The notes under the pieces are model-generated. The model worked only from the letters and a program-made list of their open reading frames with translations. It was not told where the DNA came from and made no database searches. Shown here one piece after another: positions 5,414-11,771 of a stretch of 16,798 nt of DNA. The DNA lies in contig SFDP01000048.1 of the NCBI GenBank assembly GCA_004558185.1, forward strand, positions 1-16,798, written 5' to 3'. Within the stretch, counting starts at the first letter, position 1, and each line of letters opens with the position of its first letter. Source of the stretch: Lachnospiraceae bacterium (GTDB lineage: Bacteria; Bacillota; Clostridia; Lachnospirales; Lachnospiraceae). Position numbers and translations under genes: made by a program.

Positions 5414-7756
5414 ATGGATATTTTACAGAAATTGACCGAAGAATTAGGAGTGCAGAAATGGCAGGTAGAGGCAGCGGTAAGCCTGATCGATGAGGGGAAT
5501 ACCATCCCCTTTATTTCCCGTTACCGGAAGGAGGCCACAGGCTCTTTGAATGATGAACAACTGAGGAGCCTTCACGAACGCCTGGTCTATCTGCGTAATC
5601 TGGAGGAGAAAAAACAGCAGGTGCTTTCCAGTATTGAGGAACAGGGCAAGCTGACCGAGGAGCTGAAGGAAAAAATCCTTCAGGCACAGACTCAGGTGTT
5701 GGTAGAGGATCTGTATCGTCCTTATCGGCCCAAAAGGAAAACCAGAGCCAGTGTGGCTAAGGAAAAAGGGCTGGAGCCCTTGGCTCAGCTAATTATGGAG
5801 CAGGAGATATCCACAGATATTCTGGCAGAGGCCGCCCAATATATTTCAGAAGATAAAGAGGTAAAAACAGCTCAGGAGGCTCTCCAGGGAGCAAAGGATA
5901 TTTTGGCTGAAGCCATTTCAGATGAAGCGGATTATCGAACCTATATTCGCCAGATTACCCTAGAGGAAGGGAAGCTGGTCAGCTTGGCAAAGGATGAAAA
6001 GGCTCAGTCTGTTTACGAAATGTACTATCAGTATGAGGAGCCCTTGAAGCAGGTGGCAGGGCATCGGACACTGGCTATCAATCGGGGGGAGAAGGAAAAG
6101 TTTCTTACGGTACGCATCGATGCCCCGGTGGAAAGAATTCTTACCTATCTGGAGAAAAAGACCATCAAAGGAAACTGGCCGGCAGATCCGGATTCGGTAA
6201 ATCCAATTACAACGCCTGTCTTACAGGAGGTGGCAGCAGACAGCTATCAACGTCTTATTGCTCCCGCCATCGAACGGGAAATTCGCAACGAGCTGACAGA
6301 GAAGGCAGAAGACGGTGCAATCAGCGTATTTGGAAAAAATCTGGAGCAGCTTCTCTTACAGCCGCCTATTTCCGGAAAGGTGGTTTTAGGCTGGGATCCC
6401 GCCTTTCGTACGGGATGTAAGCTGGCAGTGGTAGATGAAACAGGGAAGGTTCTGGATACAAAGGTGATTTATCCGACAGCGCCTCAGAATAAGGTAAAGG
6501 AAGCCAAGGCAGAACTGAAAAAGCTGATCAAAAAATATAGGATATCCCTGATCTCTGTGGGAAATGGCACTGCCTCCAGAGAATCGGAGCAGGTAATTGT
6601 GGAGCTGCTGAAGGAACTGGATACTCCTGTTCAGTATGTAATTGTCAATGAAGCAGGAGCCAGTGTATATTCGGCCAGCAAGCTGGCCACGGAGGAATTT
6701 CCTGAATTTGATGTGGGACAGCGTAGTGCAGCTTCTATTGCAAGACGCCTTCAGGATCCTTTGGCAGAGCTGGTGAAGATAGACCCCAAGTCTATAGGAG
6801 TAGGGCAATATCAGCATGATATGAATCAGAAGAAGCTAAACGAGGCTCTGACCGGAGTGGTAGAGGACAGTGTAAATAAGGTAGGTGTGGATCTGAATAC
6901 CGCCAGTGCATCCTTGATGGAGTATATTTCCGGTATCAGCAAGACTTTGGCGAAAAACATTGTGGACTATCGTGAATCCAATGGGCGTTTTACGGACAGA
7001 AGGCAGCTTTTGAAGGTGCCTAAGCTGGGGCCGAAGGCATATGAGCAGTGTGCGGGATTTATGCGTATTTTGGATGGAAGCAATCCTCTGGATGCGACCA
7101 GTGTTCACCCTGAGTCCTATGAGGCTACCATGAGGCTCCTTGAGAAGCTGGGACTGACGATGGAAGATGTCAGGGAACTTCAAAAGCAGGCAGCAAAGCA
7201 GACTAAGGGGAAAAAAGAGGCTTCACATAAGCCGGGGAAAAAGCAGGTAGTCATTCGCAATACCAATACGGCTATGGGAAAGGCTCTTGCAGCAGCTATG
7301 GCAGGGACAACCATGGAAGCTGGAGAAGACAGAAGCAGTCAGAGCCGGGAAATGACCGGTTTGGAGAAACGGGTCAAAGATAAGAAGAAAATGGCCGAGG
7401 AGCTGGGCATTGGAGAACTGACGCTTGTGGATATTCTGAAGGAGCTGGAAAAGCCTGCGAGAGATCCCAGAGAAGATATGCCAAAGCCAATCTTAAGAAG
7501 CGATATCCTGGAGATGAAGGATCTGAAGCCGGGAATGGTATTAAAAGGAACCGTAAGAAACGTAATTGACTTTGGTGCCTTTGTGGATATTGGCGTTCAT
7601 CAGGATGGCCTGGTACACATTTCTCAGATTACCAATAAGTTTATTAAGCATCCTCTCGAGGCAGTAAGCGTAGGAGATGTGGTAGATGTACAGGTATTGA
7701 CTGTGGATATGGCTAAAAAGCGGATAGGTCTTACCATGAAGCTGGAAAAGCATTAA
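5414..7756 (+). CDS. tex: Tex family RNA-binding transcription accessory protein
   Basis: A cytoplasmic nucleic-acid-binding protein of the Tex/Spt6-like family, thought to act with RNA polymerase on transcripts. The 780-residue length is slightly above the usual 720-780. The N-terminal helical region contains the family signature TIPFISRYRKEATGSL (about 30-45) and LYRPYRPKRKTRASVA (about 99-114). A YqgF/RNase H-like domain follows at about 320-450 with GWDPAFRTGCKLAVVD. Helix-hairpin-helix repeats (LNTASASLMEYISGIS, KVPKLGPKAYEQCAGF) occupy about 490-565. An S1 domain closes the protein at about 700-775 (GTVRNVIDFGAFVDIG). A lysine-rich, low-complexity linker at about 595-650 is longer than usual. 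GAGGA lies three bases before the ATG, closer than ideal. The leader carries a mobile element. Confidence 0.95.
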   Translation: MDILQKLTEELGVQKWQVEAAVSLIDEGNTIPFISRYRKEATGSLNDEQLRSLHERLVYLRNLEEKKQQVLSSIEEQGKLTEELKEKILQAQTQVLVEDLYRPYRPKRKTRASVAKEKGLEPLAQLIMEQEISTDILAEAAQYISEDKEVKTAQEALQGAKDILAEAISDEADYRTYIRQITLEEGKLVSLAKDEKAQSVYEMYYQYEEPLKQVAGHRTLAINRGEKEKFLTVRIDAPVERILTYLEKKTIKGNWPADPDSVNPITTPVLQEVAADSYQRLIAPAIEREIRNELTEKAEDGAISVFGKNLEQLLLQPPISGKVVLGWDPAFRTGCKLAVVDETGKVLDTKVIYPTAPQNKVKEAKAELKKLIKKYRISLISVGNGTASRESEQVIVELLKELDTPVQYVIVNEAGASVYSASKLATEEFPEFDVGQRSAASIARRLQDPLAELVKIDPKSIGVGQYQHDMNQKKLNEALTGVVEDSVNKVGVDLNTASASLMEYISGISKTLAKNIVDYRESNGRFTDRRQLLKVPKLGPKAYEQCAGFMRILDGSNPLDATSVHPESYEATMRLLEKLGLTMEDVRELQKQAAKQTKGKKEASHKPGKKQVVIRNTNTAMGKALAAAMAGTTMEAGEDRSSQSREMTGLEKRVKDKKKMAEELGIGELTLVDILKELEKPARDPREDMPKPILRSDILEMKDLKPGMVLKGTVRNVIDFGAFVDIGVHQDGLVHISQITNKFIKHPLEAVSVGDVVDVQVLTVDMAKKRIGLTMKLEKH

Positions 7757-7775
7757 ACAAAGTTGAGATTAGTAC

Positions 7776-7804
7776 TTGTAATTTGGAGTAAGTTGGTCTA
7801 TAAT
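7776..7804 (+). promoter_or_regulatory. sigma-A promoter of the FMN riboswitch-ribU unit
   Basis: TTGTAA (7776-7781), a 17-base spacer and a perfect TATAAT (7799-7804). The start near 7811 coincides with a small hairpin, GAACC (7811-7815) with GGTTC (7823-7827), before the riboswitch. The promoter begins 20 bases after the tex stop, and no terminator is visible between them. Confidence 0.75.
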
Positions 7805-7841
7805 TTAGGTGAACCCAAAGCTGGTTCAAGCAGTTGAATAG

Positions 7842-7957
7842 GATTTCTTCGGGGCAGGGTGTAATTCCCTACCGGCGGTATAGTCCGCGACCCGCTTTGG
7901 CGGCTGATTTGGTGCAATTCCAAAACCGACAGTATAGTCTGGATGAGAGAAGAAGAG
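7842..7957 (+). ncRNA. FMN riboswitch (RFN element)
   Basis: The conserved RFN blocks appear in order: TTCTTCGGGGCAGGGTG, ATTCCCTACCGGCGGT, AGTCCGCGACCC, a variable stem, GGTGCAATTCC, ACCGACAGTATAGTCTGGATG and GAGAGAAGA. The closing P1 stem pairs about 7844-7850 with 7949-7955. After it comes a hairpin, 7958-7967 with 7978-7987, then an intrinsic terminator at 8024-8049. This order suggests transcription attenuation: FMN-bound aptamer favours termination before ribU, and lack of FMN allows read-through. The element fits the riboflavin transporter gene downstream. Confidence 0.95.
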
Positions 7958-8023
7958 CCGGGACAGAGATTTGCGTGTCTGTTCCGGTGAGAGGTAATGT
8001 TTGTTTTTATTTAGCCTTTATTG

Positions 8024-8049
8024 CCCCGAATCTACGGATTCGGGGTTTT
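8024..8049 (+). terminator. riboswitch-controlled terminator before ribU
   Basis: CCCCGAATC (8024-8032) pairs with GATTCGGGG (8037-8045) around TACG, followed by TTTT (8046-8049). It lies between the FMN aptamer and the ribU ribosome binding site, where a conditional terminator is expected. Confidence 0.85.
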
Positions 8050-8093
8050 CTCATGTAAGAAATCTTAATGAGGCAGCGGAAATGGAGGAAAAA

Positions 8094-8834
8094 ATGAGTA
8101 GTGGATTATTAACGGAATTAGGAAAGAATGTAGTTTTTGTTCTGCAGTTTTTAGGAGTAGTGGCAGCCTTATTTATTGTAGCCTATGTGGTGGAAAAATG
8201 GGAAAAGAAGCGAAGCGGTTCCACCGAAAGAATACTGACTACCCGTAAAGTTGCTATGATTGGTATGTTCTCTGCCATTGCGGCAGTGCTGATGATCTTC
8301 GAGGTACCGGTACCGTTTGCGCCAAACTTTTATAAAATTGATTTAAGTGAACTGCCGGTATTGATTGCAGCCTTTGCTTTCGGACCGGTTGCGGGCGTGA
8401 TGGTGGAGTTCATAAAAATTATATTGAACCTGTTGATGGACTCTACTACTACTGCCTTTGTGGGCGAGCTGGCTAATTTTTCCGTAGGCTGCTCCTTTAT
8501 TCTGCCCGCATCCATTGTTTATGGATTAAAAAAGAGTAAGAAGCAGGCCGTTATCGGCTGCCTGGTGGGAACTCTGATCATGACTACCTTTGGAACTGCC
8601 TTTAATGCAGTGTACTTGCTGCCTAAATTTGCCCAGCTTTACGGGATGCCGCTGGAGGCAATCGTAGGAATGGGAACGGCCATTAATCCCAGGATCACGA
8701 GTGTAACCAGCCTCGTCATTCTGGCAGTGGCACCTCTCAATGTCCTGAAGGGAAGCATCGTATCGGTGCTGACGATTCTGATTTATAAGAAGCTGAGTGT
8801 CATCATAAAGGCGGGCATGGCCCATTCTAAATAG
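8094..8834 (+). CDS. ribU: riboflavin ECF transporter substrate-binding subunit RibU
   Basis: Membrane S component that binds riboflavin and works with a shared ECF energy module (EcfA, EcfA', EcfT) not encoded here. The start at 8094 has GGAGG five bases upstream; an in-frame ATG at 8001 is excluded because it lies before the terminator. The protein is 246 residues. The RibU core covers about 50-235, with KIDLSELPVLIAAFAFGP (81-98) and VGELANFSVG (123-132), both typical of riboflavin S components, and about six membrane helices. The first 50 residues are extra: a hydrophobic helix at about 12-33 and a charged stretch (EKWEKKR), longer than the usual 170-210-residue RibU. The FMN riboswitch upstream supports the substrate assignment. 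Confidence 0.92.
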   Translation: MSSGLLTELGKNVVFVLQFLGVVAALFIVAYVVEKWEKKRSGSTERILTTRKVAMIGMFSAIAAVLMIFEVPVPFAPNFYKIDLSELPVLIAAFAFGPVAGVMVEFIKIILNLLMDSTTTAFVGELANFSVGCSFILPASIVYGLKKSKKQAVIGCLVGTLIMTTFGTAFNAVYLLPKFAQLYGMPLEAIVGMGTAINPRITSVTSLVILAVAPLNVLKGSIVSVLTILIYKKLSVIIKAGMAHSK

Positions 8835-8887
8835 CGGTATGATTTTTGAGGTGTAAACATTTATCTCAGGCACTGAATCCGGCTCTC

Positions 8888-8916
8888 TTGTCAGAGAGAG
8901 AAAAGGGAATTATACT
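8888..8916 (+). promoter_or_regulatory. sigma-A promoter of dapF
   Basis: TTGTCA (8888-8893), a 17-base spacer and TATACT (8911-8916), each five of six to consensus. The start near 8923 gives a leader of about 67 nt. The -35 box overlaps a small hairpin, CTCTCT (8883-8888) with AGAGAG (8893-8898). No clear terminator follows ribU, so read-through into dapF is possible. Confidence 0.6.
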
Positions 8917-8989
8917 GAAAAAGGGAGCCCTCTTGTGACACGGGTACCTACAATAAAAATGCCGTGGAAGCGGCGGGAAAAGGTGATGA

Positions 8990-9844
8990 ATGAAAAGTAT
9001 AAAATTTACCAAGATGCATGGCTGTGGAAACGATTATGTTTACATAGACGGAGCAAGGGAAAGAATAGCGGGTGAAGATAAGCCGGAATGGGTTCGAAGG
9101 GTCAGCGACAGGCATTTTGGGGTTGGCAGTGATGGAGCAATTTTTATCAACCCTTCCTCTGAGGCAGATTTTGAAATGGAGATGTATAATGCGGATGGAA
9201 GCCGTTCCGAGATGTGCGGCAACGGCATTCGCTGCGTAGGAAAATATGTGTATGACAAGGGGCTTACAGAGAAAGAGCAAATTTCTGTAATCAGCGGCGG
9301 ACAGATAAAATATCTGGAACTGACGGTGGAAAATGGGCAGGTAAGCCAGGTTAAGGTGAATATGGGCGCTCCGGTGCTTAAGGCAGAGGAGATTCCTGTT
9401 CTCAGTGACGGTCAGGAGGTAATTGCAAAGCCTATTACTATCCCTGAAACGGGGGAAAGCTATCAAATGACCTGTGTGTCTATGGGAAATCCTCATGCAG
9501 TAGTCTTTTTGGAGGATGTGGATAATCTGGAAATAGAAAAAATCGGTCCTTATTTTGAACATCATAGCTGCTTTCCCAATCGTACCAATACGGAATTCGT
9601 GAAGGTACTGGATCGTCAAAATGTACAGATGCGGGTATGGGAGAGAGGAACCGGAGAAACACTGGCCTGTGGAACCGGCTGCTGTGCAGTAGCGGTAGCC
9701 TGTGTATTAAATGGCCTAACGGAAAATGAGGTTACGGTTCATGTGCTGGGAGGAAAGCTGAAAATCTTCTGGGATAGGAATGAGAACCTGGTGTATATGA
9801 CAGGCCCGGCCGAAACCGTTTTTGAAGGAGAAATCACAGTATAA
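8990..9844 (+). CDS. dapF: diaminopimelate epimerase
   Basis: Interconverts LL- and meso-diaminopimelate in lysine and peptidoglycan precursor synthesis, in the cytoplasm, by a cofactor-free two-cysteine mechanism. The 284-residue length is normal. The catalytic cysteines are Cys76 in EMCGNGIRC and Cys227 in ACGTGCCA, in the two mirrored halves of the fold. Other signatures are KMHGCGNDYVYID (8-20), RHFGVGSDG (41-49), NPHAVVF (167-173) and WERGTGETLACGTG (217-230). AAAAGGTG precedes the ATG. It stands alone between its own promoter and a strong terminator, with no other lysine genes adjacent. Confidence 0.96.
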   Translation: MKSIKFTKMHGCGNDYVYIDGARERIAGEDKPEWVRRVSDRHFGVGSDGAIFINPSSEADFEMEMYNADGSRSEMCGNGIRCVGKYVYDKGLTEKEQISVISGGQIKYLELTVENGQVSQVKVNMGAPVLKAEEIPVLSDGQEVIAKPITIPETGESYQMTCVSMGNPHAVVFLEDVDNLEIEKIGPYFEHHSCFPNRTNTEFVKVLDRQNVQMRVWERGTGETLACGTGCCAVAVACVLNGLTENEVTVHVLGGKLKIFWDRNENLVYMTGPAETVFEGEITV

Positions 9845-9873
9845 TAACAGATATTTTGAATGGTTACGAAAGC

Positions 9874-9919
9874 CGGCCTCCAAAAGTCAGAACCAGAATC
9901 TGCTTTTGGAGGCCGTTTT
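9874..9919 (+). terminator. intrinsic terminator of dapF
   Basis: A 13-base-pair stem, CGGCCTCCAAAAG (9874-9886) with its exact complement at 9903-9915, extended inward by CAG/CTG and followed by TTTT (9916-9919). It lies between convergent genes. On the minus strand the stem is followed only by a short T-run, so it may work weakly in that direction. Confidence 0.9.
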
Positions 9920-9922
9920 GTG

Positions 9923-10627
9923 TTAGTTTGCTGTTGTATCGGGGGCTGCTTCAAGATAGGATAGAAATTCCAATGCGTTATCCGTATACTGACTGTAAAT
10001 CACGACACCGTAATAGGCGGTGGTATTGGGGTAGCTGTCCGTTTCCATAATTTGAGGAGCAGCGGTTACATTAATTCCCACAGGAACAGCCTCCTCCTTC
10101 CCGTCATCAGGCAGGTCATAATAGAGGAGCTCCTGCTCAAACTGCTGCATCTGCTCCGTGGAAAGCAAGGTACTCAAATCTTGAAAAAAGCCCTGATGTG
10201 CATAAAAGCGGAAATAGTATTCATCAGCCACTACCACATCCAGCTTGCCAGCCATAGCCATAGCAGAAAACTTCTGCTGATAGGTAGTGGTGTAAGGAGA
10301 ATCAGAGTTCTCGTTAATATAATACGCAGAGTCTAAAAGCGTTTCCTCCTTTTTGGGATTGATGCCAAGGTAGCGGTTGAAGCCTTCCATGAACTGAGCA
10401 TCATTGATATTGGGAAAGGCATTAATATAGGCAACAGAAAGTACGGTTTCCTTCTGAGTCAGCATAGTATGAAAAATACTGCCCAGCATACAGGCAGCCA
10501 ATAAAATAATGATGGCCGGAATCTTATAATAATCCCAGTAATCGGCCAACTGCTTTTTCAGAGGCTTGGTATCCTGCCTGTGCCTCGGGAGATGCTCCTG
10601 ATCCTTCGTAGAATTCGTATTTGACAT
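9923..10627 (-). CDS. membrane-anchored protein resembling an extracellular solute-binding protein
   Basis: With the ATG at 10627 (GGAGA about seven bases upstream) it has 234 residues: a basic cytoplasmic N-terminus (1-34), one membrane helix at about 35-54, then an extracytoplasmic domain. That domain contains LDVVVADEYYFRFYAHQGFFQDLSTLL-type sequence at about 132-158, which recalls lobe-closing segments of periplasmic-binding-protein folds; the comparison is by eye. It is much shorter than a full binding protein, has no lipobox, and no permease genes are adjacent. I do not recognise a named family. An in-frame upstream start at 10750 is rejected because the promoter lies downstream of it. 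The gene converges on dapF. Confidence 0.65.
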   Translation of the reverse strand: MSNTNSTKDQEHLPRHRQDTKPLKKQLADYWDYYKIPAIIILLAACMLGSIFHTMLTQKETVLSVAYINAFPNINDAQFMEGFNRYLGINPKKEETLLDSAYYINENSDSPYTTTYQQKFSAMAMAGKLDVVVADEYYFRFYAHQGFFQDLSTLLSTEQMQQFEQELLYYDLPDDGKEEAVPVGINVTAAPQIMETDSYPNTTAYYGVVIYSQYTDNALEFLSYLEAAPDTTAN

Positions 10628-10657
10628 ATCCAATCTCCATCCGTTTACTTGTTTTCT

Positions 10658-10686
10658 ATGATAAGCGGATAGAGAAACGGTGTCAA
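10658..10686 (-). promoter_or_regulatory. sigma-A promoter of the membrane-anchored protein gene
   Basis: On the minus strand, a perfect TTGACA (10686-10681), a 17-base spacer and TATCAT (10663-10658). The start near 10651 leaves a short leader to the ATG at 10627 and excludes the ATG at 10750. Confidence 0.75.
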
Positions 10687-10915
10687 TTAAGGGAAGGTAA
10701 AGAATATAAAAAAAATATAAAATTGCTTTTCCGTTGCAACTTTTTGCCAAATGTACTAAACTGAAAGAAATATATCACTGTTCAGCAGACATACGCATTC
10801 GCTGTGGATGCCTTGAGAAAATGGATATCTGCCATCATGGTAAGGGTATCGGAGGGGTGCAGCAATACAGACAAAAGGAATGCTGTCAGCAGGACATTTC
10901 GGAATGGAGGAAGGA

Positions 10916-11413
10916 ATGGTAAACGAGTCCTATATTGAGGTAATGGTAAAAAGGAAAACAGCACCGTTGGTAAAGGTGGGACAGCTTGTGGCAGCAGTCA
11001 TTACTGTTTTCTGTGGCTGCCTGGCGTTGATCGGATTACTGCCGGCGTTGATTGGAGTGTTGGCCGCCGGAGCCGCAGCCTATTATCTTTCTTTGCTAAA
11101 CGTAGTAGAATATGAGTATACCTATGTGGACAAAGAACTGCAGATCGATCGTATTTTGGGAAGGAGTAAGAGAAAGCGGATGGAAACGCTGGATCTGATG
11201 CAGATGGAGCTTCTGGCGCCCCTGAGCTCTCATCAGCTTGATGCTTACCGGAATAAAAATCAGAAAAACAAAGATTATAGTAGTGGAGAAATAAAGCAGC
11301 CGGAGACCAGATATCTGCTTTGTATGAAGGATCGGCAGTTGATTATTGAGCCGGGGGAAAGGCTGGTCAAAATGATTCAGTCCGTTGCACCGAGGAAAGT
11401 ATTTACCTATTGA
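10916..11413 (+). CDS. DUF6106-like small membrane protein
   Basis: A 165-residue protein starting at the ATG at 10916, which has GGAGG five bases upstream. It begins VNESYIEVMVKRKTAP, followed by two close hydrophobic helices (about 20-42 and 45-62) and a soluble cytoplasmic half. The latter contains EYEYTYVDKELQIDRILG, a basic SKRKRMETLDL patch and a loop region APLSSHQLDAYRN. This resembles the DUF6106 family of Lachnospiraceae, recalled from memory and without known function; the soluble half suggests a beta-rich PH-like domain, which is inference. It lies between the divergent anchored-protein gene and guaB. The 230 bases upstream show no convincing promoter and nothing else I can name. 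Confidence 0.7.
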   Translation: MVNESYIEVMVKRKTAPLVKVGQLVAAVITVFCGCLALIGLLPALIGVLAAGAAAYYLSLLNVVEYEYTYVDKELQIDRILGRSKRKRMETLDLMQMELLAPLSSHQLDAYRNKNQKNKDYSSGEIKQPETRYLLCMKDRQLIIEPGERLVKMIQSVAPRKVFTY

Positions 11414-11425
11414 AAACGGATGCCA

Positions 11426-11454
11426 TTGACATAAGATTGTGCATTTGATACAAT
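11426..11454 (+). promoter_or_regulatory. sigma-A promoter of guaB
   Basis: A perfect TTGACA (11426-11431), a 17-base spacer and TACAAT (11449-11454). The start near 11461 implies a leader of about 310 nt to the guaB ATG at 11772, containing the second mobile-element copy and two further hairpins. Confidence 0.7.
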
Positions 11455-11466
11455 CTTTCAAACCTT

Positions 11467-11484
11467 GTAACTATTCAGTACCCT
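11467..11484 (+). repeat. extra partial element end outside copy 2
   Basis: GTAACTATTCAG at 11467-11478, followed by TACCC, nearly repeats the true left end of copy 2 (GTATCTATTCAG at 11498, then AACCC) 31 bases upstream and in the same orientation. It keeps the IS66-like GTAA terminus that copy 2 lacks. It is probably a remnant of another insertion or of a rearranged end. Confidence 0.55.
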
Positions 11485-11497
11485 TATCGTTATACCG

Positions 11498-11640
11498 GTA
11501 TCTATTCAGAACCCCATTCGCAAAATCGCTGCTTGGCAGCTTTCCTTTTGCTCATGTGGTTACTTCGTCATATAAATTTACCATTCTGTTTGAATGCAGT
11601 CATTCACAGAATGTAAATTTGCATGGCTCTGAATAGATAC
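11498..11640 (+). mobile_element. miniature inverted-repeat element, copy 2
   Basis: A 143-bp element, the inverted counterpart of copy 1 (5226-5369). Perfect 13-bp terminal repeats run GTATCTATTCAGA (11498-11510) and its complement (11628-11640). No target duplication is visible, so the insertion is older or its edges have changed. Internal pairing: GCAAAA (11520-11525) with TTTTGC (11546-11551) enclosing GCTGC/GCAGC; and 11574-11589 with 11606-11620, extended by GAATG/CATTC. The arms of the terminal repeat enclose both, giving a branched fold. It lies in the guaB leader. A short frame reading through it is shared with copy 1, but is not supported as a gene. Confidence 0.75.
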
Positions 11641-11668
11641 AGATACTAATATATGCGAATATTTTGCA

Positions 11669-11734
11669 GGATTGTGGGAGTACGAAGTACGTAACAATCC
11701 GTAGGTATCATAGTTAGGGGCTTTTGACCCTAAC
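11669..11734 (+). promoter_or_regulatory. two hairpins in the guaB leader
   Basis: GGATTGT (11669-11675) pairs with ACAATCC (11694-11700), enclosing GTAC-GAA-GTAC (11680-11690). GTTAGGG (11713-11719) then pairs with CCCTAAC (11728-11734). No T-run follows the second stem, so it is not an ordinary terminator. It does not match the purine riboswitch sequence as I know it. A regulatory leader for GMP synthesis is possible but unproven. Confidence 0.45.
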
Positions 11735-11771
11735 ATCATATCATAACAACACACAACAGGAGGAGAGCAAG

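Noticed and set aside
6386..7183. Long minus-strand open frames inside tex, and similar ones inside other genes
   Set aside because: They lie opposite well-recognised coding sequences, lack ribosome binding sites and show no family motifs.
8001..8093. Upstream in-frame ATG for ribU at 8001
   Set aside because: It lies before the riboswitch terminator and has no ribosome binding site; GGAGG at 8084-8088 supports 8094.
10628..10750. N-terminal extension of the anchored protein to an upstream start at 10750
   Set aside because: A consensus promoter (10658-10686) lies inside this extension, and a good ribosome binding site precedes the ATG at 10627.
11439..11636. Short open frame through copy 2 whose peptide resembles one on the minus strand through copy 1 (RTPFAKSLL...FPFAHVV)
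   Set aside because: The similarity follows from the repeat being 87% identical. The frame has no ribosome binding site, extends into flanking DNA and differs between copies in a non-synonymous, loop-centred pattern. It is better explained as a noncoding inverted-repeat element.
11724..11771. guaB start at 11724
   Set aside because: AGGAGGAG directly precedes the ATG at 11772, and MGQIIGEGITFDDVLL is the normal IMP dehydrogenase start.
11641..11771. Purine riboswitch before guaB
   Set aside because: The conserved purine-aptamer loops and the three-stem arrangement are not visible; only two simple hairpins are.
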